64,000 bases of DNA from Clostridiales bacterium. Lineage in GTDB: Bacteria > Bacillota > Clostridia > Christensenellales > Aristaeellaceae. A program made the translations under genes and the position numbers. This document shows positions 6,740 to 17,160 of the stretch, piece by piece (the first letter of the stretch is position 1; each line of letters begins with the position of its first letter). The DNA lies in NCBI GenBank assembly GCA_017569285.1, contig CP069419.1, forward strand, positions 3,038,001 through 3,102,000. The letters are read 5' to 3'. The notes under the pieces were generated by a model. That model saw only the letters and a program-made list of their open reading frames with translations. It was not told the origin of the DNA and ran no database searches.

Positions 6740-7534
6740 ATGTGCCTTTCCAGATCAACGTACTATTACGAAGTTTCAAAAGAAGATGTGGTAGCCAAAA
6801 GGAGCGAAGCAGTCGCAAGTGTGATCAGGGAAATCTTTGAACATAATAAAGGTCGATACGGTGTCCGGAGAGTACACCACGAACTGATCAACAGAGGATA
6901 TAAGGTAAACCACAAAAAGGTCCAGCGATTAATGCACTGCATGGACCTTAAAGGCAAACGCCCGAAAGAAAAATACCATTCTTATCAGGGAGAAGTTGGA
7001 AAGGTGGCAGATAACCTCATTAACCGAGACTTCAGTACAACAAAGCCTTTGCAAAAATGGACAACAGATGTTTCTCAATTCAATTTATCTTGGGGAAAAT
7101 GCTATCTTTCTCCAATTCTGGATATGCACACAAATGAGGTCATCTCATACGATCTCTCGTTAAGTCCAAACATGGAACAGATCCGACGGATGCTGGATAA
7201 GGGGCTGAGCAGGTTTTCCTCACTTAATGGTCTGATCTTTCATTCTGACCAGGGTTGGCAGTACCAACATGCTTATTTCAGAAATACGATTGAGAAACGT
7301 GGCATTATTCAGTCCATGTCCCGAAAAGGAAACTGTTATGACAACAGTATTATGGAGACATTCTTCGGACGACTAAAGAACGAGATGTTTTATGGATACG
7401 AGAAAGACTACAAATCATATGAGGAATTCTCCAAAGCTATGGCCAAGTATATTGACTACTACAACAATGAGCGCATCCAGGCAAAAACAAAATGGATGCC
7501 ACCCGTAAAATACAGGTTGGCATCCATGGGTTGA
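6740..7534 (+). CDS. IS3-family OrfB (DDE integrase/transposase)
   Basis: A 264-residue catalytic component with an N-terminal HTH_21-type region (CLSRSTYYYE, IREIFEHNKGRYGVRRVHHEL) and an rve integrase core. The catalytic triad is Asp110 (WTTDVSQF), Asp170 (HSDQGWQY) and Glu206 (METFFGRLK), with exactly 35 residues between the second Asp and the Glu. The C-terminal YYNNERIQAKTKWMPPVKY is typical of IS3. The ATG at 6740 is only the first Met; the active protein is expected from -1 frameshifting out of orfA. No inactivating change is seen. Confidence 0.93.
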   Translation: MCLSRSTYYYEVSKEDVVAKRSEAVASVIREIFEHNKGRYGVRRVHHELINRGYKVNHKKVQRLMHCMDLKGKRPKEKYHSYQGEVGKVADNLINRDFSTTKPLQKWTTDVSQFNLSWGKCYLSPILDMHTNEVISYDLSLSPNMEQIRRMLDKGLSRFSSLNGLIFHSDQGWQYQHAYFRNTIEKRGIIQSMSRKGNCYDNSIMETFFGRLKNEMFYGYEKDYKSYEEFSKAMAKYIDYYNNERIQAKTKWMPPVKYRLASMG

Positions 7535-7582
7535 GCCTCGAGCATAAATCAATGTGTCCAGGAAACTGGGTACATATCAAAG

Positions 7583-7600
7583 TGATCCCTGCTCCTTTTG
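7583..7600. terminator. right half of the bidirectional terminator split by the IS3 element
   Basis: TGAT then CCCTGCTCC and TTTT, complementary to the left half at 6087-6100. It lies 16 bp past the stop of the minus-strand gene that ends at 7616. Confidence 0.85.
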
Positions 7601-7615
7601 TAATGTGGGTATCAT

Positions 7616-8248
7616 TTATTTCTGGATAATCGTATAGGCTGAGATATCAAAGAGGGATTCATCCACTTCGGAGTCGATGGCACTCACTGTGTAGAACAGT
7701 TCTCCCAGGGAAGAAATTGAATCGTTGCGTACATAGGAGAGACGACCGGATTCATCGAAGTAGAAAGCAACTTCCGTGCCGCCGTCGGCCGGGTATACTT
7801 CGACCGTATAGGAAACACTGTCCACTTCGCGCGTTTCGATTTTATAGCTTGAGTTATGGGCCCATTTGTCTATTAGCTTGCCCAGCTCATCCGAGCGAAT
7901 ATAGCTGTGATATTTCAGGAGGGAGGGCGAGAGGGTTAGGACGGCCTGGGCCTCCATCTGATCCGGATTCAGCATGTAGGATGTATCTCCGATAAAACAG
8001 CTTGCACTGACAGCAGACAGCCCGAAGGCATAGGAAGTCTTAACTGTGTAGCCGGATGTGCCTTTTGCATGGACATCATAATTGATTTCGGCACCCATGG
8101 ATGCAGAATGCATCGTGTAGTTCAGATGGATGCCGACATCAGCATCCAGACTGTTATAAACCGCATCCAGCATGGAACCTTCCGCACTGGCAAAGCACAG
8201 GACTGAAACAAGTGACACGACCATGACCAGGAAAAGGATTTTCTTCAT
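7616..8248 (-). CDS. small secreted protein of unknown function
   Basis: A 210-residue protein starting MKKILFLVMVVSLVSVL, with a classic signal peptide ending near FASA-EGS. The start at 8248 has AAGGAGG 9 bases upstream; an in-frame ATG at 8269 would put charged residues before the signal and lies upstream of that site. The mature part (about 187 residues) is rich in Ser, Tyr and beta-prone stretches such as GTSGYTVKTSYAF and SYTVEVYPADGG, suggesting an all-beta fold like LolA/LppX-type lipid carriers, but no motif settles this. There is no lipobox and no membrane anchor. It is divergent from the giant adhesin gene and originally shared a terminator with the gene at 5476. Confidence 0.8.
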   Translation of the reverse strand: MKKILFLVMVVSLVSVLCFASAEGSMLDAVYNSLDADVGIHLNYTMHSASMGAEINYDVHAKGTSGYTVKTSYAFGLSAVSASCFIGDTSYMLNPDQMEAQAVLTLSPSLLKYHSYIRSDELGKLIDKWAHNSSYKIETREVDSVSYTVEVYPADGGTEVAFYFDESGRLSYVRNDSISSLGELFYTVSAIDSEVDESLFDISAYTIIQK

Positions 8249-8398
8249 GTCGGGAGCCTCCTTATTCAATTCAAAAAAATGTCTATTATATATATTAATT
8301 TTCTGCGAGCATATATTCGTTTCCTGCTGAACCCGGAACGGTCAGAGACAGAAAAAAACATGAAACAGGAAAAAACCTTCAAAGACAAGTCGCAAAGG

Positions 8399-8427
8399 TT
8401 GCAGTTCCGCCGCTTTTCAAGTATAAT
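8399..8427 (+). promoter_or_regulatory. sigma-A promoter of the giant adhesin
   Basis: TTGCAG (8399-8404), 17-bp spacer, TATAAT (8422-8427); leader of about 95 nt to the ATG at 8528. Confidence 0.75.
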
Positions 8428-8527
8428 ATCAATTGTATAAGTATGTCCCGAAAGAAACATATTTAATTTTCTATCCGTGACTCGGATTGCCTGTAAATAC
8501 CAGGTGAACACGAAAGAAGGTTGTTTC

Positions 8528-11500
8528 ATGAATCGGCAATATGCAGGGAAGGACATCAGGCGCCGTCTGCTGGCGGTACTGCTGAGCTTCCTAATGCTGT
8601 TGCAAACCGTGGGTGCGTTTGCAGAGGATATTGCTGTACCTGAAACGGAACCTGCCGAAATTGCCGAAACGACAGCAGAACCCGCACAGGAGCTCCCGGA
8701 TGTGAGTGTCGCAGAGGAAGAAACAGATATCCCATCCGAAACGGAGCCCGGGGAAGAACCGGCAGCACCGTTATCCATTGAAATCCCGGAAGAAACAGAC
8801 GGGGAAATTCCGGCTGCAGAAGAACCGGAGATTCCGGTGGAAACCGGGGAAATGCAGGAGGACAACGAGGATGTGCCTGTCAGCGATCCGGCAATCCTGA
8901 CAGATGAGGGAAATCCCATTGAGCCGGCAGATGCTCTGGAAGATATTCCTGAATCATTGGAAACCGTTCCGGTGATTGACACATCAGAATCCATTACCAT
9001 GCTCCAGGCGGGCTTTGTTCCCATTCCTGTATACTTCGAGGGAACATTAGTTCATGAGGGCGCGGACTATACCGTTACCGCTGTGATCGGGAAGGATGCC
9101 ATGCTCCCGGCAGATGTTTCCATGCGCGTGGCGGAGGTCCTGCCCGGAACGGAACTGTATGAGTTTTACCGGGAAATGATGGCGGAAACCCTGGAGGAAG
9201 ACGAGGAGATGGGCGAGTTTGCCCGGCTCTTTGATATCGCGTTTATTGCGGTGATTGACGGGGAAGAAACCGAGTTCGAACCGGCAGCGGACATTGATGT
9301 GCAGATCACCTTCCTGGAAGCGATTGCTGTTACGGAAGAGATCGATGTACAGGCTGTCCATTTCGATGAGAATACCCCGGAGGTTATGGACGTTTCCACG
9401 GATTCCCTGGCCGCAGCGGCGGATGATGATGAAGCGATTGATACCCTGTCTTTTACAAGCGACAGTTTCTCCATCTACGGTTTTTTCCAGAAGGTGAAGA
9501 AGGTCATCAAGGTGATCACAGCGAGCGGTGAGACCTTTGCGATTGACGTGTCCTTCACATCCGATTCCGGCATTCCGGATGATGCGGAGCTGACGGCTGC
9601 GGAGATTACGCCGGATGATCCAAGATATTATATATATAAAACACAGGCTGCAAGGGCGCTGAATGCAGAAGATGTCGGGACTGCTCATTTCTTTGACATT
9701 GGAATTGCCTATGAAGGTGAGAAGATTGAGCCCAATGGAACGGTTACGGTCAATATCTCACTAGATGAAATGCCGGATGATCCGGATACAGTGGCAGTTG
9801 TACACTTCGGAGATGAAGGTACGGAAGTAATCGAGAGCGTTGAGGTATCCGAAAATGATATCCAGTTCCAAGCGGAATCGTTCTCGGTTTATGGCGTAAT
9901 TACAGATCCCGGAGAACAGGGATTTGACCTGGTGGGACAAGCAGCGATATTCAGCAACACTTATGGCGGCAGAACATATTATGTAACAGCGTTGCGTACT
10001 TATGACCAAAATATTCGACGTCTGCAGGAAACAACTACCCAATCCGACGCTGCTTTATGGTTCTTTGAAACAACCGGAACACGGGGAGAGTACTATATCT
10101 TCACTGTCGAGAATGGTACAAAAAGATACCTGAATTTCAGGAACGGGAATGGACAAAGCGCTGAGGTAGTCATCGGGGATACGCCACAGGCTTTCTCAGT
10201 AGAACAGCAGAGAGACAACACCTATAAAATCAAAGGAACACTGGGTGAAACAATCTATCACCTTAACCGCTGGGGGAACGGCAATCCCGGTGGATTCGCA
10301 GCCTATCGACAGGATAACGGCGACAATATCGGAGAACATATTGCCTTTACATTCCGGAATACGACTCCGCCAGGGAACAACAAGTATGTCGTAATTGTCA
10401 AACAGGGGAATGAGTATTATACCGTTCAAGCGGATGGAACGCTGATTCCATGTATTTATCATGCAGATACAAACATGGTTGAAATGGATTCCCCGGTGAT
10501 GTGGACCTACAGTGAAGCAAATGGGAATTCACATAATCTGAAGATGACCGAGGAGGCTCTTCGGTTTGACGGTAATCAGCTGCCGATTGAGTTCTCATAC
10601 AGATATATTAATCCGAATGCAGATTCAGGTATTACAGTTGAGGAAGTCCAGGGAAGCGGAAACAATAAAACTGCGGTCAGCCAGGCGGCAGCCAGTGCGC
10701 TTCAGTATGATAATACTAACCATACAATCCATGGGAACGGAAATAATAATTATATAGGCGTTAAAGAAGAACTGGGGAAGCTGAAAATTTCCGGCAATAA
10801 TCCTGCTTCATCAGCTGCGGAGGTATTCCTTGCTATTCCTATGCTGCCGACGAGCCCCTATGGGGTCACCAATGCGGTAAATCATATTGATATTTCAGTT
10901 ACGGGCCACGTGAACCTGAACATGGCATTCGCTTATGGCACGTATTACAAAGCAGACGGAACCGCCATTGTTGTAGATAAAGACAATCCATATACCTGCA
11001 CAATTGACCGTGAAAAGATTGCGATCAAGCAGGAAGATATGGTTTATTCCGAAATAACCGCATATAAGATGAATGAGGACGGATCCACCACTCCCATGGA
11101 CAACATGTTCTATGTGACTGGTTATTCAAACAACGGTAAGAATGACGGGCCGAGTGACTCAGACCAGGTTCGGATTGAAGGCTTCTTTAAAGTATCTTAC
11201 ACGGATGTTCCTGGACAAAATGGCAATTATGATAGCCAACAGGCACGTCTTCGCACACCAGTTTACTATACTGTGACTGTTCCGAAGGAAGTTACCGTTC
11301 CGCTAAGACACAACGGTGAACTGGTTTATGCGGAGAATCCGAATGAAAACCTAAATGCTAAACCCATTGAAGCTACGACAACAGTGCTGCTGTCTGCAAG
11401 CTTCAATTACTGGGATTTCCAGAATAACAAGTGCCCTGCCTGCCTGAACGGGCTTGGAGGTACCTGGTACTGGGGAGATATTCCGGATGGTATTGATAAT

Positions 11501-14500
11501 GATAAGTATCACTCCGGCAGCGGAATGGATTTTGTACTGGGTGATACCGGCAATAATGGCAGCGTCGCAGTTGAAATCATCAAATATGTGGTGGACAAGC
11601 AAGGCAATCCTATTGAGGTTGCAAGTGATCCCAAATACTCGTTTGATATCTACTACAGCAAAAACAAAAGCGCCAATTATGTCGCGGATTATTATGGCGT
11701 TCAGGATCCCTCTGTTCTGAATGGACTGGACCTTGAATCCTATACCAAGCTACATACCAAGAATATCATGGTTGGTGCCAACGGTTCCGGCACGCTGTAT
11801 GATTATGACGTTGGGAAAATCGTATCAAATAACACGTATGCCTTGATATATATCAAAGAAGACCAGGAAAGCATTCCCCAGACCATTATGGATAAAAATG
11901 GAGACATCTGGGAATATACCGGCAACACGAAAATCGTGACTGAGTATGTCAAACGGCCGGATGCCCACCCGGATCATGAGATAAGCGGATATACCGCGAT
12001 TCCGGATGTGCTTGGAACGTTTACGATGACCAACCGGCAGAATAAACTGAGCGCGTTCCTTGAATTCTATGTTTATAACGAATATGAGCGCAAGACAGAT
12101 ATTACTGTTAAGAAAACGTGGACTGACGGAAACGATAATCACGCCAATGACAGTGTGACAGTGCGCCTGATTCGTTATGCGGATACCAGTGCACCACCCA
12201 CACCGCCAGATCCTGTACTGACAGACGGAAAACTCGACCTGACACATGAAGTTGTTGGCTATAACGGAAACCTGCCAGCTGGATTTAAGTATTACGCGAC
12301 AAAGGATGGCGTGACGCGACAGCTTGTATTGGGAGAAAACACGCTGCCTGCCGGAACATACACATTATCGGTGGACAGCAGCAATGTCACACACCCGGAT
12401 CATTTCCAACATAGAAGAACATCTATCAGCCCGACCAGAGTAACGATTACGGCCGGATCAACCAGTTATGCGACAGTAAATACTACATACCGGGAGAAAA
12501 ACAACAATAACGAGACCAAGGTTACCATACGTGTTCATACATCAAACGCCTCGAACCCGTATTACGGCGTATGGATTGGAAACGTGCATAATCCGGATCA
12601 TTCTGTGCAGTATAACTGGACGCTTGGGACAATCACTGCAAATACAGAACAAGTATCTGAAGTGACAGTTCCACGGCAGGATACAAATGGAAACCCAATT
12701 CAGTACTCGTTTGATATTTCACCATACAATTACACAAGAAAGAGAGTTGTTGTACATAACGGATCTTTAAGCAACAACGATAATACGATATCGTTCCGGA
12801 ATGTGAACGGTGATGTGACTGTAGACATTTACCTTGATGCGAATTCCGGAAAGAGGATATTCAATTCCGGTATGCTGATCGCTTCCGGCGGTGTTGCTGT
12901 ACTGGGCGGCAACAGGAGCAATTCAGGCCTGCCAGAAGGGTATGCGGTCGATTCCGATTTCCAGACACTCACCATGGTACTGAACAGTGGAAACAGTTGG
13001 GAGAATGTATTCAGGCATCTGGATATTTTTGATGACTATGGCCGTGAATACTATTACGGGATTGAAGAAATCTCTATACCTGGATATATCACAACTATCA
13101 ATCCAAGCGGACCGATATCTGCCAGGACAGAGAATATAGCATTTACGGTTACCAATGATCCTGTTTTGCCAACACTTGGCGACATTTCCCTGAAGAAAAC
13201 GGTTGCCGGCGAGGGATGTGATCCAAACCGGGAGTTTGTATTCACGATTACCATTGTGGATGAAAACGGAGATGCAGTGGCTTCCTTTACGGGCGAGCAC
13301 GGGGATGTGACGTTCACAAATGGAACCGCGACAGTGACACTGAAGGGAAGTGACACTGAGCCGAAGTGGATCCGCAACCTGCCGAGCGGAACAAGATTTA
13401 CTATTCAGGAGACGCCGGTTGAAGGCTATCAGCAGGGCGTAGTGACGATTACACCGGAAGGCCGTGCATCAGTGGACGGTGATGGTGTAATCTCCGGAAC
13501 CATAATCGGTGGAGAACAGGACGGGCTGAACAGCGCAGTCACCATTCAGGTTCAGAATATTCATGTTCCGACGGTGAACATCAGCGTAACCAAGAACTGG
13601 GCAGAAGGAACGACGGATTACCAGAAGGCAAAGGGAATCCGGTTCGAACTGTATCGAACTGCGGGTGAAGGTGGAGAGAAGACAGCGGTTCCGGCGGAAG
13701 AAGCCGGAGAGAATCCGGCCGTACTTGTTGGGAACACTGACTGGACAAACAGCTATACATGGGAGAAATTGCCCCGGTATGTGGATTCCATGGCGGATCC
13801 GCTGGTGGAGTATATCTACAGCGTTGAAGAAACGGCGGCATACTTTGGAGAGTTGGAAGAAGGACAGGTGCCCGATGACGCAGCATGGTCGTCTGCTGCA
13901 CCGGATGATATTTATACAATTGAGTACAGCGATATCACTGCCGGCGTGATTACTGTAACCAATACGCCGAAGACCATTAATATTCCGGTGGAGAAAAAGT
14001 GGACCGGCATTGAAGCCGACACACTTGACTGGACAATCACAGTAAAGCTGCAGTCCGATCATGAGGTTACGGTGGATCCGGATACAATGACCATCTCCAA
14101 AGCAACCGCTGAATCAGAGCGAACATTCCGGAACCTGCCGAAGTACTACAATGGCCAGGAAATCGTGTATACCGTTGAAGAAACAGGATACCTGGTTAAG
14201 CGGGGGGATGAAGTTCTTTACTCCAAAGACGGTACAACAACCGTTGGTGAAAAAGAAGTCACGACTTATTATTCTTATCTGATGGATGAAAGCAGGGAGA
14301 ACCAGAAAGCCCTCATAACCAACAGTATTGCCACAGCTACATTTACAGTTTACAAGGAATGGAAGGATATTGTTAATAAGAACGATATGCCGGCCGTTCA
14401 CTTTACACTGTACTGCTACAGAACATCGGAAGGCAATAACAGCGCAAGGGTTTATGTGGATGAAAACAACATACGATATGAGAACCTGGAACTGAGCCCA

Positions 14501-17086
14501 GCAACCCAGTGGAAATGGGAGAAAGAACTGCCGGATTATTATCCGGGTGATGAAGAAACTCCCGGGAACAAGTTGTGCTACTATATTATTGAAACCAAGG
14601 AGAATGGTAAGGTTGCTTTTGACAAAACCACAATTCCAGAAGAATTAAGGAACAGCCGTTTCATTGAAGAGGACAGCTATGTTTCCAGCCAGGGAAGACA
14701 CACAGATCCAAATTCAGAACAGGTCCAGGACCCATACAATGCGTACGTGGAGGGTGGAACAGGGTCCATCACCGTTACAAACAGAGCACCGGGCGGATAC
14801 ATGCAAATGGATATCAAGAAAAAATTCCTTATGCATCAGGACGGATCCCTGTATACGGTGACAGGTTTTGATGTCCTTAAGCAAAACCGTGTAATCGAGG
14901 TACAGATATACCGCAGGGCGGTTGAAGACATAGCAATAACGATTCAACAATTCCACCCAAACGTCCCAATTGTTCAAAAAGACGGATGGAGACCATATGG
15001 AGATCGAATCCGGGTTGGATATGACAGCGCAGGGAATCCTGTGAAAGATCCAGGTAATAATACATTTACGGTGGATTATGCCGGAGACTGGCACTGGACG
15101 ATCAATCAGGGAGAGCATAAGGGCGGACTTCCCAAATATGGTTTTATCTATAACAACAATACAAACCAGTATGAATCAGTCCGATATCAATATGTGCTGG
15201 TAGAAACCGGTATGTACAAAGATTTGTCCGGCACACAACTCGATGACGGCTTTGACTGGTATGCGATTCTTCCGGCGGTTTGGGAAGCTAACGGGCAGAT
15301 CATTATGTTTGATCAAGAGATTGCACAGGACCAGGACCGCCTGATGAATGCCCAGGGAACGGATCTTACTATTACCAAGGCCTGGAAAGGCAAGCCACAA
15401 CCGGGAACAAAAGTGTATATCAAGGTATACCGGCTTGCAGACATGAATTATAATCCGGGAAGTGCTGAAGACTATACAGCAAAGATTAATAAACCTATTG
15501 CAAACTGGTCCGGCGGTGCTGGGCTCCCCATCCCGAATGACGGCAATGTGGGTGACCAATACCTGGACACGACGACAGCAGGCGGGCCGTACATTGTGCT
15601 GAGCGAGGAAACAAACTGGACGGTTACAATTAACAGGACACTTGCGGCCGGGAAAAACGGGGCATACCGCTATTGGATTCAGGAAGTGGGTTACAGCTAT
15701 CAAAACGGAGAGTTTATCCAGAATGTTTCCCAGTTTAATCCTGAATACAGTGTGATATCCGGATGGAGCCAGGGAGTGTTTAACAATAATCCGACAGGTA
15801 TCAAAGCAATCGTGTTGGAACGGAAGGGCCAGAATAATCTGGGCGTAACCAATACTGTTACAGAGACAGCAGAAGATTTCTCCAAGACATGGCAGACTCA
15901 CCTGGGAGAAGCGGTTGACTGGCCGACAGACAAGAGCCTGACCGTTGTGCTGAGCCGGTACAGCGGAGAAGGCGATGCACGACAGAAGGATACCTCGTTT
16001 GAATATACGATCACGGTAACACCCGACGGGGAGAATTTCAGTTGCAGCGTTACGCCTCAGACGGACGCAATCACGGTGGAAAAGGTCAGCATGACGGAAG
16101 GAAAGAAGTATACCTTCCGGATCAGCGGACTGCCGGCAAGGGACGGAGAAACCGAGTGGGACTACGTTGTTGAAGAAACACAGGAGCCTGATGGTTACAC
16201 CTTCATGGCTGGAGAAGGAGAAAACGAGTTTATCAACAAGGCAGAATTCACGCAACGGCATGCGACCAAAGTCTGGGATGATGAAGGCAATAGGTATGAT
16301 ACACGTCCGGGAAGCATCACATTCAGGCTGATTGCCAAAGTGAACAATACCGCACTGAACGATGCAGAAATGGCCAGTGAAGGGATTACGACAGATGAGC
16401 AGCCGGCGGAACAGACACTGACCCGTCCGGAAGACGAAACCGCAGACTGGGGAACTGTTAACTGGACAAACCTGCCCAAGATCACAAAAGCGGGGCAGAC
16501 CATTGAGTATTCGATTGAGGAACTGCCAGTTCCTGGTTACACATCAGAGGAAGCCACATTGAATGAGGATAACCTGACCTGGACAGTTACCAACACACTT
16601 AACAAAACGGATATCAGAATCATCAAGCGGAAGCACAAAGAAGAAGGCGATGAATCTCCTGATGAGTTCCTGACCGGAGCCGAATTCCGCCTTGACCGGA
16701 AGAACGGCGGAAGTGCATTCGTCCCCGTTGGGGATGCTGCCGCGGTAAATAATGTCGGTGAACTGTCATTTACAGGACTGCCGGACGGCGAATATCGGAT
16801 TGTGGAAACGGAGGCACCAGCCGGATATATGCCGCTGGCATCGCCGATCACGTTCACAATTGCAAACGGGAAGGTCAACGAAGAGTCAATTGTCGCATCC
16901 AGCCTGGTAACCTATACAGCAGCGACGGAAAGCCTACCTGCTACATTCACTGTGGACAACAGGCCCGGTGTGGCACTGCCTTCCACAGGCGGCGAAGGCA
17001 CCGCACCGTACATCCTGACCGGAATTGCCCTGATGGCGTTTGCGGGAATACTCCTGATGGACCGGAAAAGAAAAGCACACAAATGA
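8528..17086 (+). CDS. giant Cna-B-repeat LPSTG-anchored surface adhesin
   Basis: About 2852 residues. The start MNRQYAGKDIRRRLLAVLLS gives an extended signal peptide ending VGAFA; an upstream ATG at 8477 adds 17 residues before it. Order: an acidic Pro/Glu/Thr-rich stalk (to about residue 155); two related beta modules with repeated VSFTSDSG/DAELTAAEITPDDP-type elements (about 160-460); a large folded N-terminal part (about 470-1180); then an array of about eight Cna-B-like modules. These are marked by VKKTW (about 12.1 kb), TKNW, EKKW, YKEW, IKKKF, TKAW, SKTW and TKVW, each with a downstream YxxEE or YxIE partner. Next come a SpaA-type module (GAEFRLDRK, about 16.65 kb), LPSTG (16976-16990), a membrane helix and RKRKAHK. 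The Lys and Glu positions suit intramolecular isopeptide bonds. It is expected to be anchored by sortase and to act in attachment; the ligand is unknown. Confidence 0.92.
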   Translation: MNRQYAGKDIRRRLLAVLLSFLMLLQTVGAFAEDIAVPETEPAEIAETTAEPAQELPDVSVAEEETDIPSETEPGEEPAAPLSIEIPEETDGEIPAAEEPEIPVETGEMQEDNEDVPVSDPAILTDEGNPIEPADALEDIPESLETVPVIDTSESITMLQAGFVPIPVYFEGTLVHEGADYTVTAVIGKDAMLPADVSMRVAEVLPGTELYEFYREMMAETLEEDEEMGEFARLFDIAFIAVIDGEETEFEPAADIDVQITFLEAIAVTEEIDVQAVHFDENTPEVMDVSTDSLAAAADDDEAIDTLSFTSDSFSIYGFFQKVKKVIKVITASGETFAIDVSFTSDSGIPDDAELTAAEITPDDPRYYIYKTQAARALNAEDVGTAHFFDIGIAYEGEKIEPNGTVTVNISLDEMPDDPDTVAVVHFGDEGTEVIESVEVSENDIQFQAESFSVYGVITDPGEQGFDLVGQAAIFSNTYGGRTYYVTALRTYDQNIRRLQETTTQSDAALWFFETTGTRGEYYIFTVENGTKRYLNFRNGNGQSAEVVIGDTPQAFSVEQQRDNTYKIKGTLGETIYHLNRWGNGNPGGFAAYRQDNGDNIGEHIAFTFRNTTPPGNNKYVVIVKQGNEYYTVQADGTLIPCIYHADTNMVEMDSPVMWTYSEANGNSHNLKMTEEALRFDGNQLPIEFSYRYINPNADSGITVEEVQGSGNNKTAVSQAAASALQYDNTNHTIHGNGNNNYIGVKEELGKLKISGNNPASSAAEVFLAIPMLPTSPYGVTNAVNHIDISVTGHVNLNMAFAYGTYYKADGTAIVVDKDNPYTCTIDREKIAIKQEDMVYSEITAYKMNEDGSTTPMDNMFYVTGYSNNGKNDGPSDSDQVRIEGFFKVSYTDVPGQNGNYDSQQARLRTPVYYTVTVPKEVTVPLRHNGELVYAENPNENLNAKPIEATTTVLLSASFNYWDFQNNKCPACLNGLGGTWYWGDIPDGIDNDKYHSGSGMDFVLGDTGNNGSVAVEIIKYVVDKQGNPIEVASDPKYSFDIYYSKNKSANYVADYYGVQDPSVLNGLDLESYTKLHTKNIMVGANGSGTLYDYDVGKIVSNNTYALIYIKEDQESIPQTIMDKNGDIWEYTGNTKIVTEYVKRPDAHPDHEISGYTAIPDVLGTFTMTNRQNKLSAFLEFYVYNEYERKTDITVKKTWTDGNDNHANDSVTVRLIRYADTSAPPTPPDPVLTDGKLDLTHEVVGYNGNLPAGFKYYATKDGVTRQLVLGENTLPAGTYTLSVDSSNVTHPDHFQHRRTSISPTRVTITAGSTSYATVNTTYREKNNNNETKVTIRVHTSNASNPYYGVWIGNVHNPDHSVQYNWTLGTITANTEQVSEVTVPRQDTNGNPIQYSFDISPYNYTRKRVVVHNGSLSNNDNTISFRNVNGDVTVDIYLDANSGKRIFNSGMLIASGGVAVLGGNRSNSGLPEGYAVDSDFQTLTMVLNSGNSWENVFRHLDIFDDYGREYYYGIEEISIPGYITTINPSGPISARTENIAFTVTNDPVLPTLGDISLKKTVAGEGCDPNREFVFTITIVDENGDAVASFTGEHGDVTFTNGTATVTLKGSDTEPKWIRNLPSGTRFTIQETPVEGYQQGVVTITPEGRASVDGDGVISGTIIGGEQDGLNSAVTIQVQNIHVPTVNISVTKNWAEGTTDYQKAKGIRFELYRTAGEGGEKTAVPAEEAGENPAVLVGNTDWTNSYTWEKLPRYVDSMADPLVEYIYSVEETAAYFGELEEGQVPDDAAWSSAAPDDIYTIEYSDITAGVITVTNTPKTINIPVEKKWTGIEADTLDWTITVKLQSDHEVTVDPDTMTISKATAESERTFRNLPKYYNGQEIVYTVEETGYLVKRGDEVLYSKDGTTTVGEKEVTTYYSYLMDESRENQKALITNSIATATFTVYKEWKDIVNKNDMPAVHFTLYCYRTSEGNNSARVYVDENNIRYENLELSPATQWKWEKELPDYYPGDEETPGNKLCYYIIETKENGKVAFDKTTIPEELRNSRFIEEDSYVSSQGRHTDPNSEQVQDPYNAYVEGGTGSITVTNRAPGGYMQMDIKKKFLMHQDGSLYTVTGFDVLKQNRVIEVQIYRRAVEDIAITIQQFHPNVPIVQKDGWRPYGDRIRVGYDSAGNPVKDPGNNTFTVDYAGDWHWTINQGEHKGGLPKYGFIYNNNTNQYESVRYQYVLVETGMYKDLSGTQLDDGFDWYAILPAVWEANGQIIMFDQEIAQDQDRLMNAQGTDLTITKAWKGKPQPGTKVYIKVYRLADMNYNPGSAEDYTAKINKPIANWSGGAGLPIPNDGNVGDQYLDTTTAGGPYIVLSEETNWTVTINRTLAAGKNGAYRYWIQEVGYSYQNGEFIQNVSQFNPEYSVISGWSQGVFNNNPTGIKAIVLERKGQNNLGVTNTVTETAEDFSKTWQTHLGEAVDWPTDKSLTVVLSRYSGEGDARQKDTSFEYTITVTPDGENFSCSVTPQTDAITVEKVSMTEGKKYTFRISGLPARDGETEWDYVVEETQEPDGYTFMAGEGENEFINKAEFTQRHATKVWDDEGNRYDTRPGSITFRLIAKVNNTALNDAEMASEGITTDEQPAEQTLTRPEDETADWGTVNWTNLPKITKAGQTIEYSIEELPVPGYTSEEATLNEDNLTWTVTNTLNKTDIRIIKRKHKEEGDESPDEFLTGAEFRLDRKNGGSAFVPVGDAAAVNNVGELSFTGLPDGEYRIVETEAPAGYMPLASPITFTIANGKVNEESIVASSLVTYTAATESLPATFTVDNRPGVALPSTGGEGTAPYILTGIALMAFAGILLMDRKRKAHK

Positions 17087-17089
17087 CAG

Positions 17090-17123
17090 ATCCGGGGACT
17101 GAGAAATCGGTTCCCGGATTTTG
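17090..17123 (+). terminator. terminator after the giant adhesin
   Basis: ATCCGGGGA / TTCCCGGAT stem (one G-T pair) with a 12-base loop that pairs partly, followed by TTTTG. Confidence 0.75.
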
Positions 17124-17160
17124 TATGCACAAATACCTTCTAAGCCTTGAAAAAAAAGGA

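Larger units (their letters stand above)
6104..7579 (+). mobile_element. complete IS3-family (IS150-group-like) insertion sequence, 1476 bp
   Basis: The ends are TGATATGTACCC (6104) and GGGTACATATCA (7579), inverted repeats that continue imperfectly to TGGACAC (6123-6129) and GTGTCCA (7554-7560). The 3-bp target duplication AAG flanks it (6101-6103 and 7580-7582), as expected for this family. Two consecutive frames, orfA (helix-turn-helix) and orfB (DDE integrase), are intact. The element is visibly richer in A+T than its surroundings. It landed in the loop of a terminator hairpin. Confidence 0.93.

Noticed and set aside
8434-8527. cyclic-di-GMP riboswitch in the giant adhesin leader
   Set aside because: The leader lacks the conserved GNRA-tetraloop and receptor pattern and is short.
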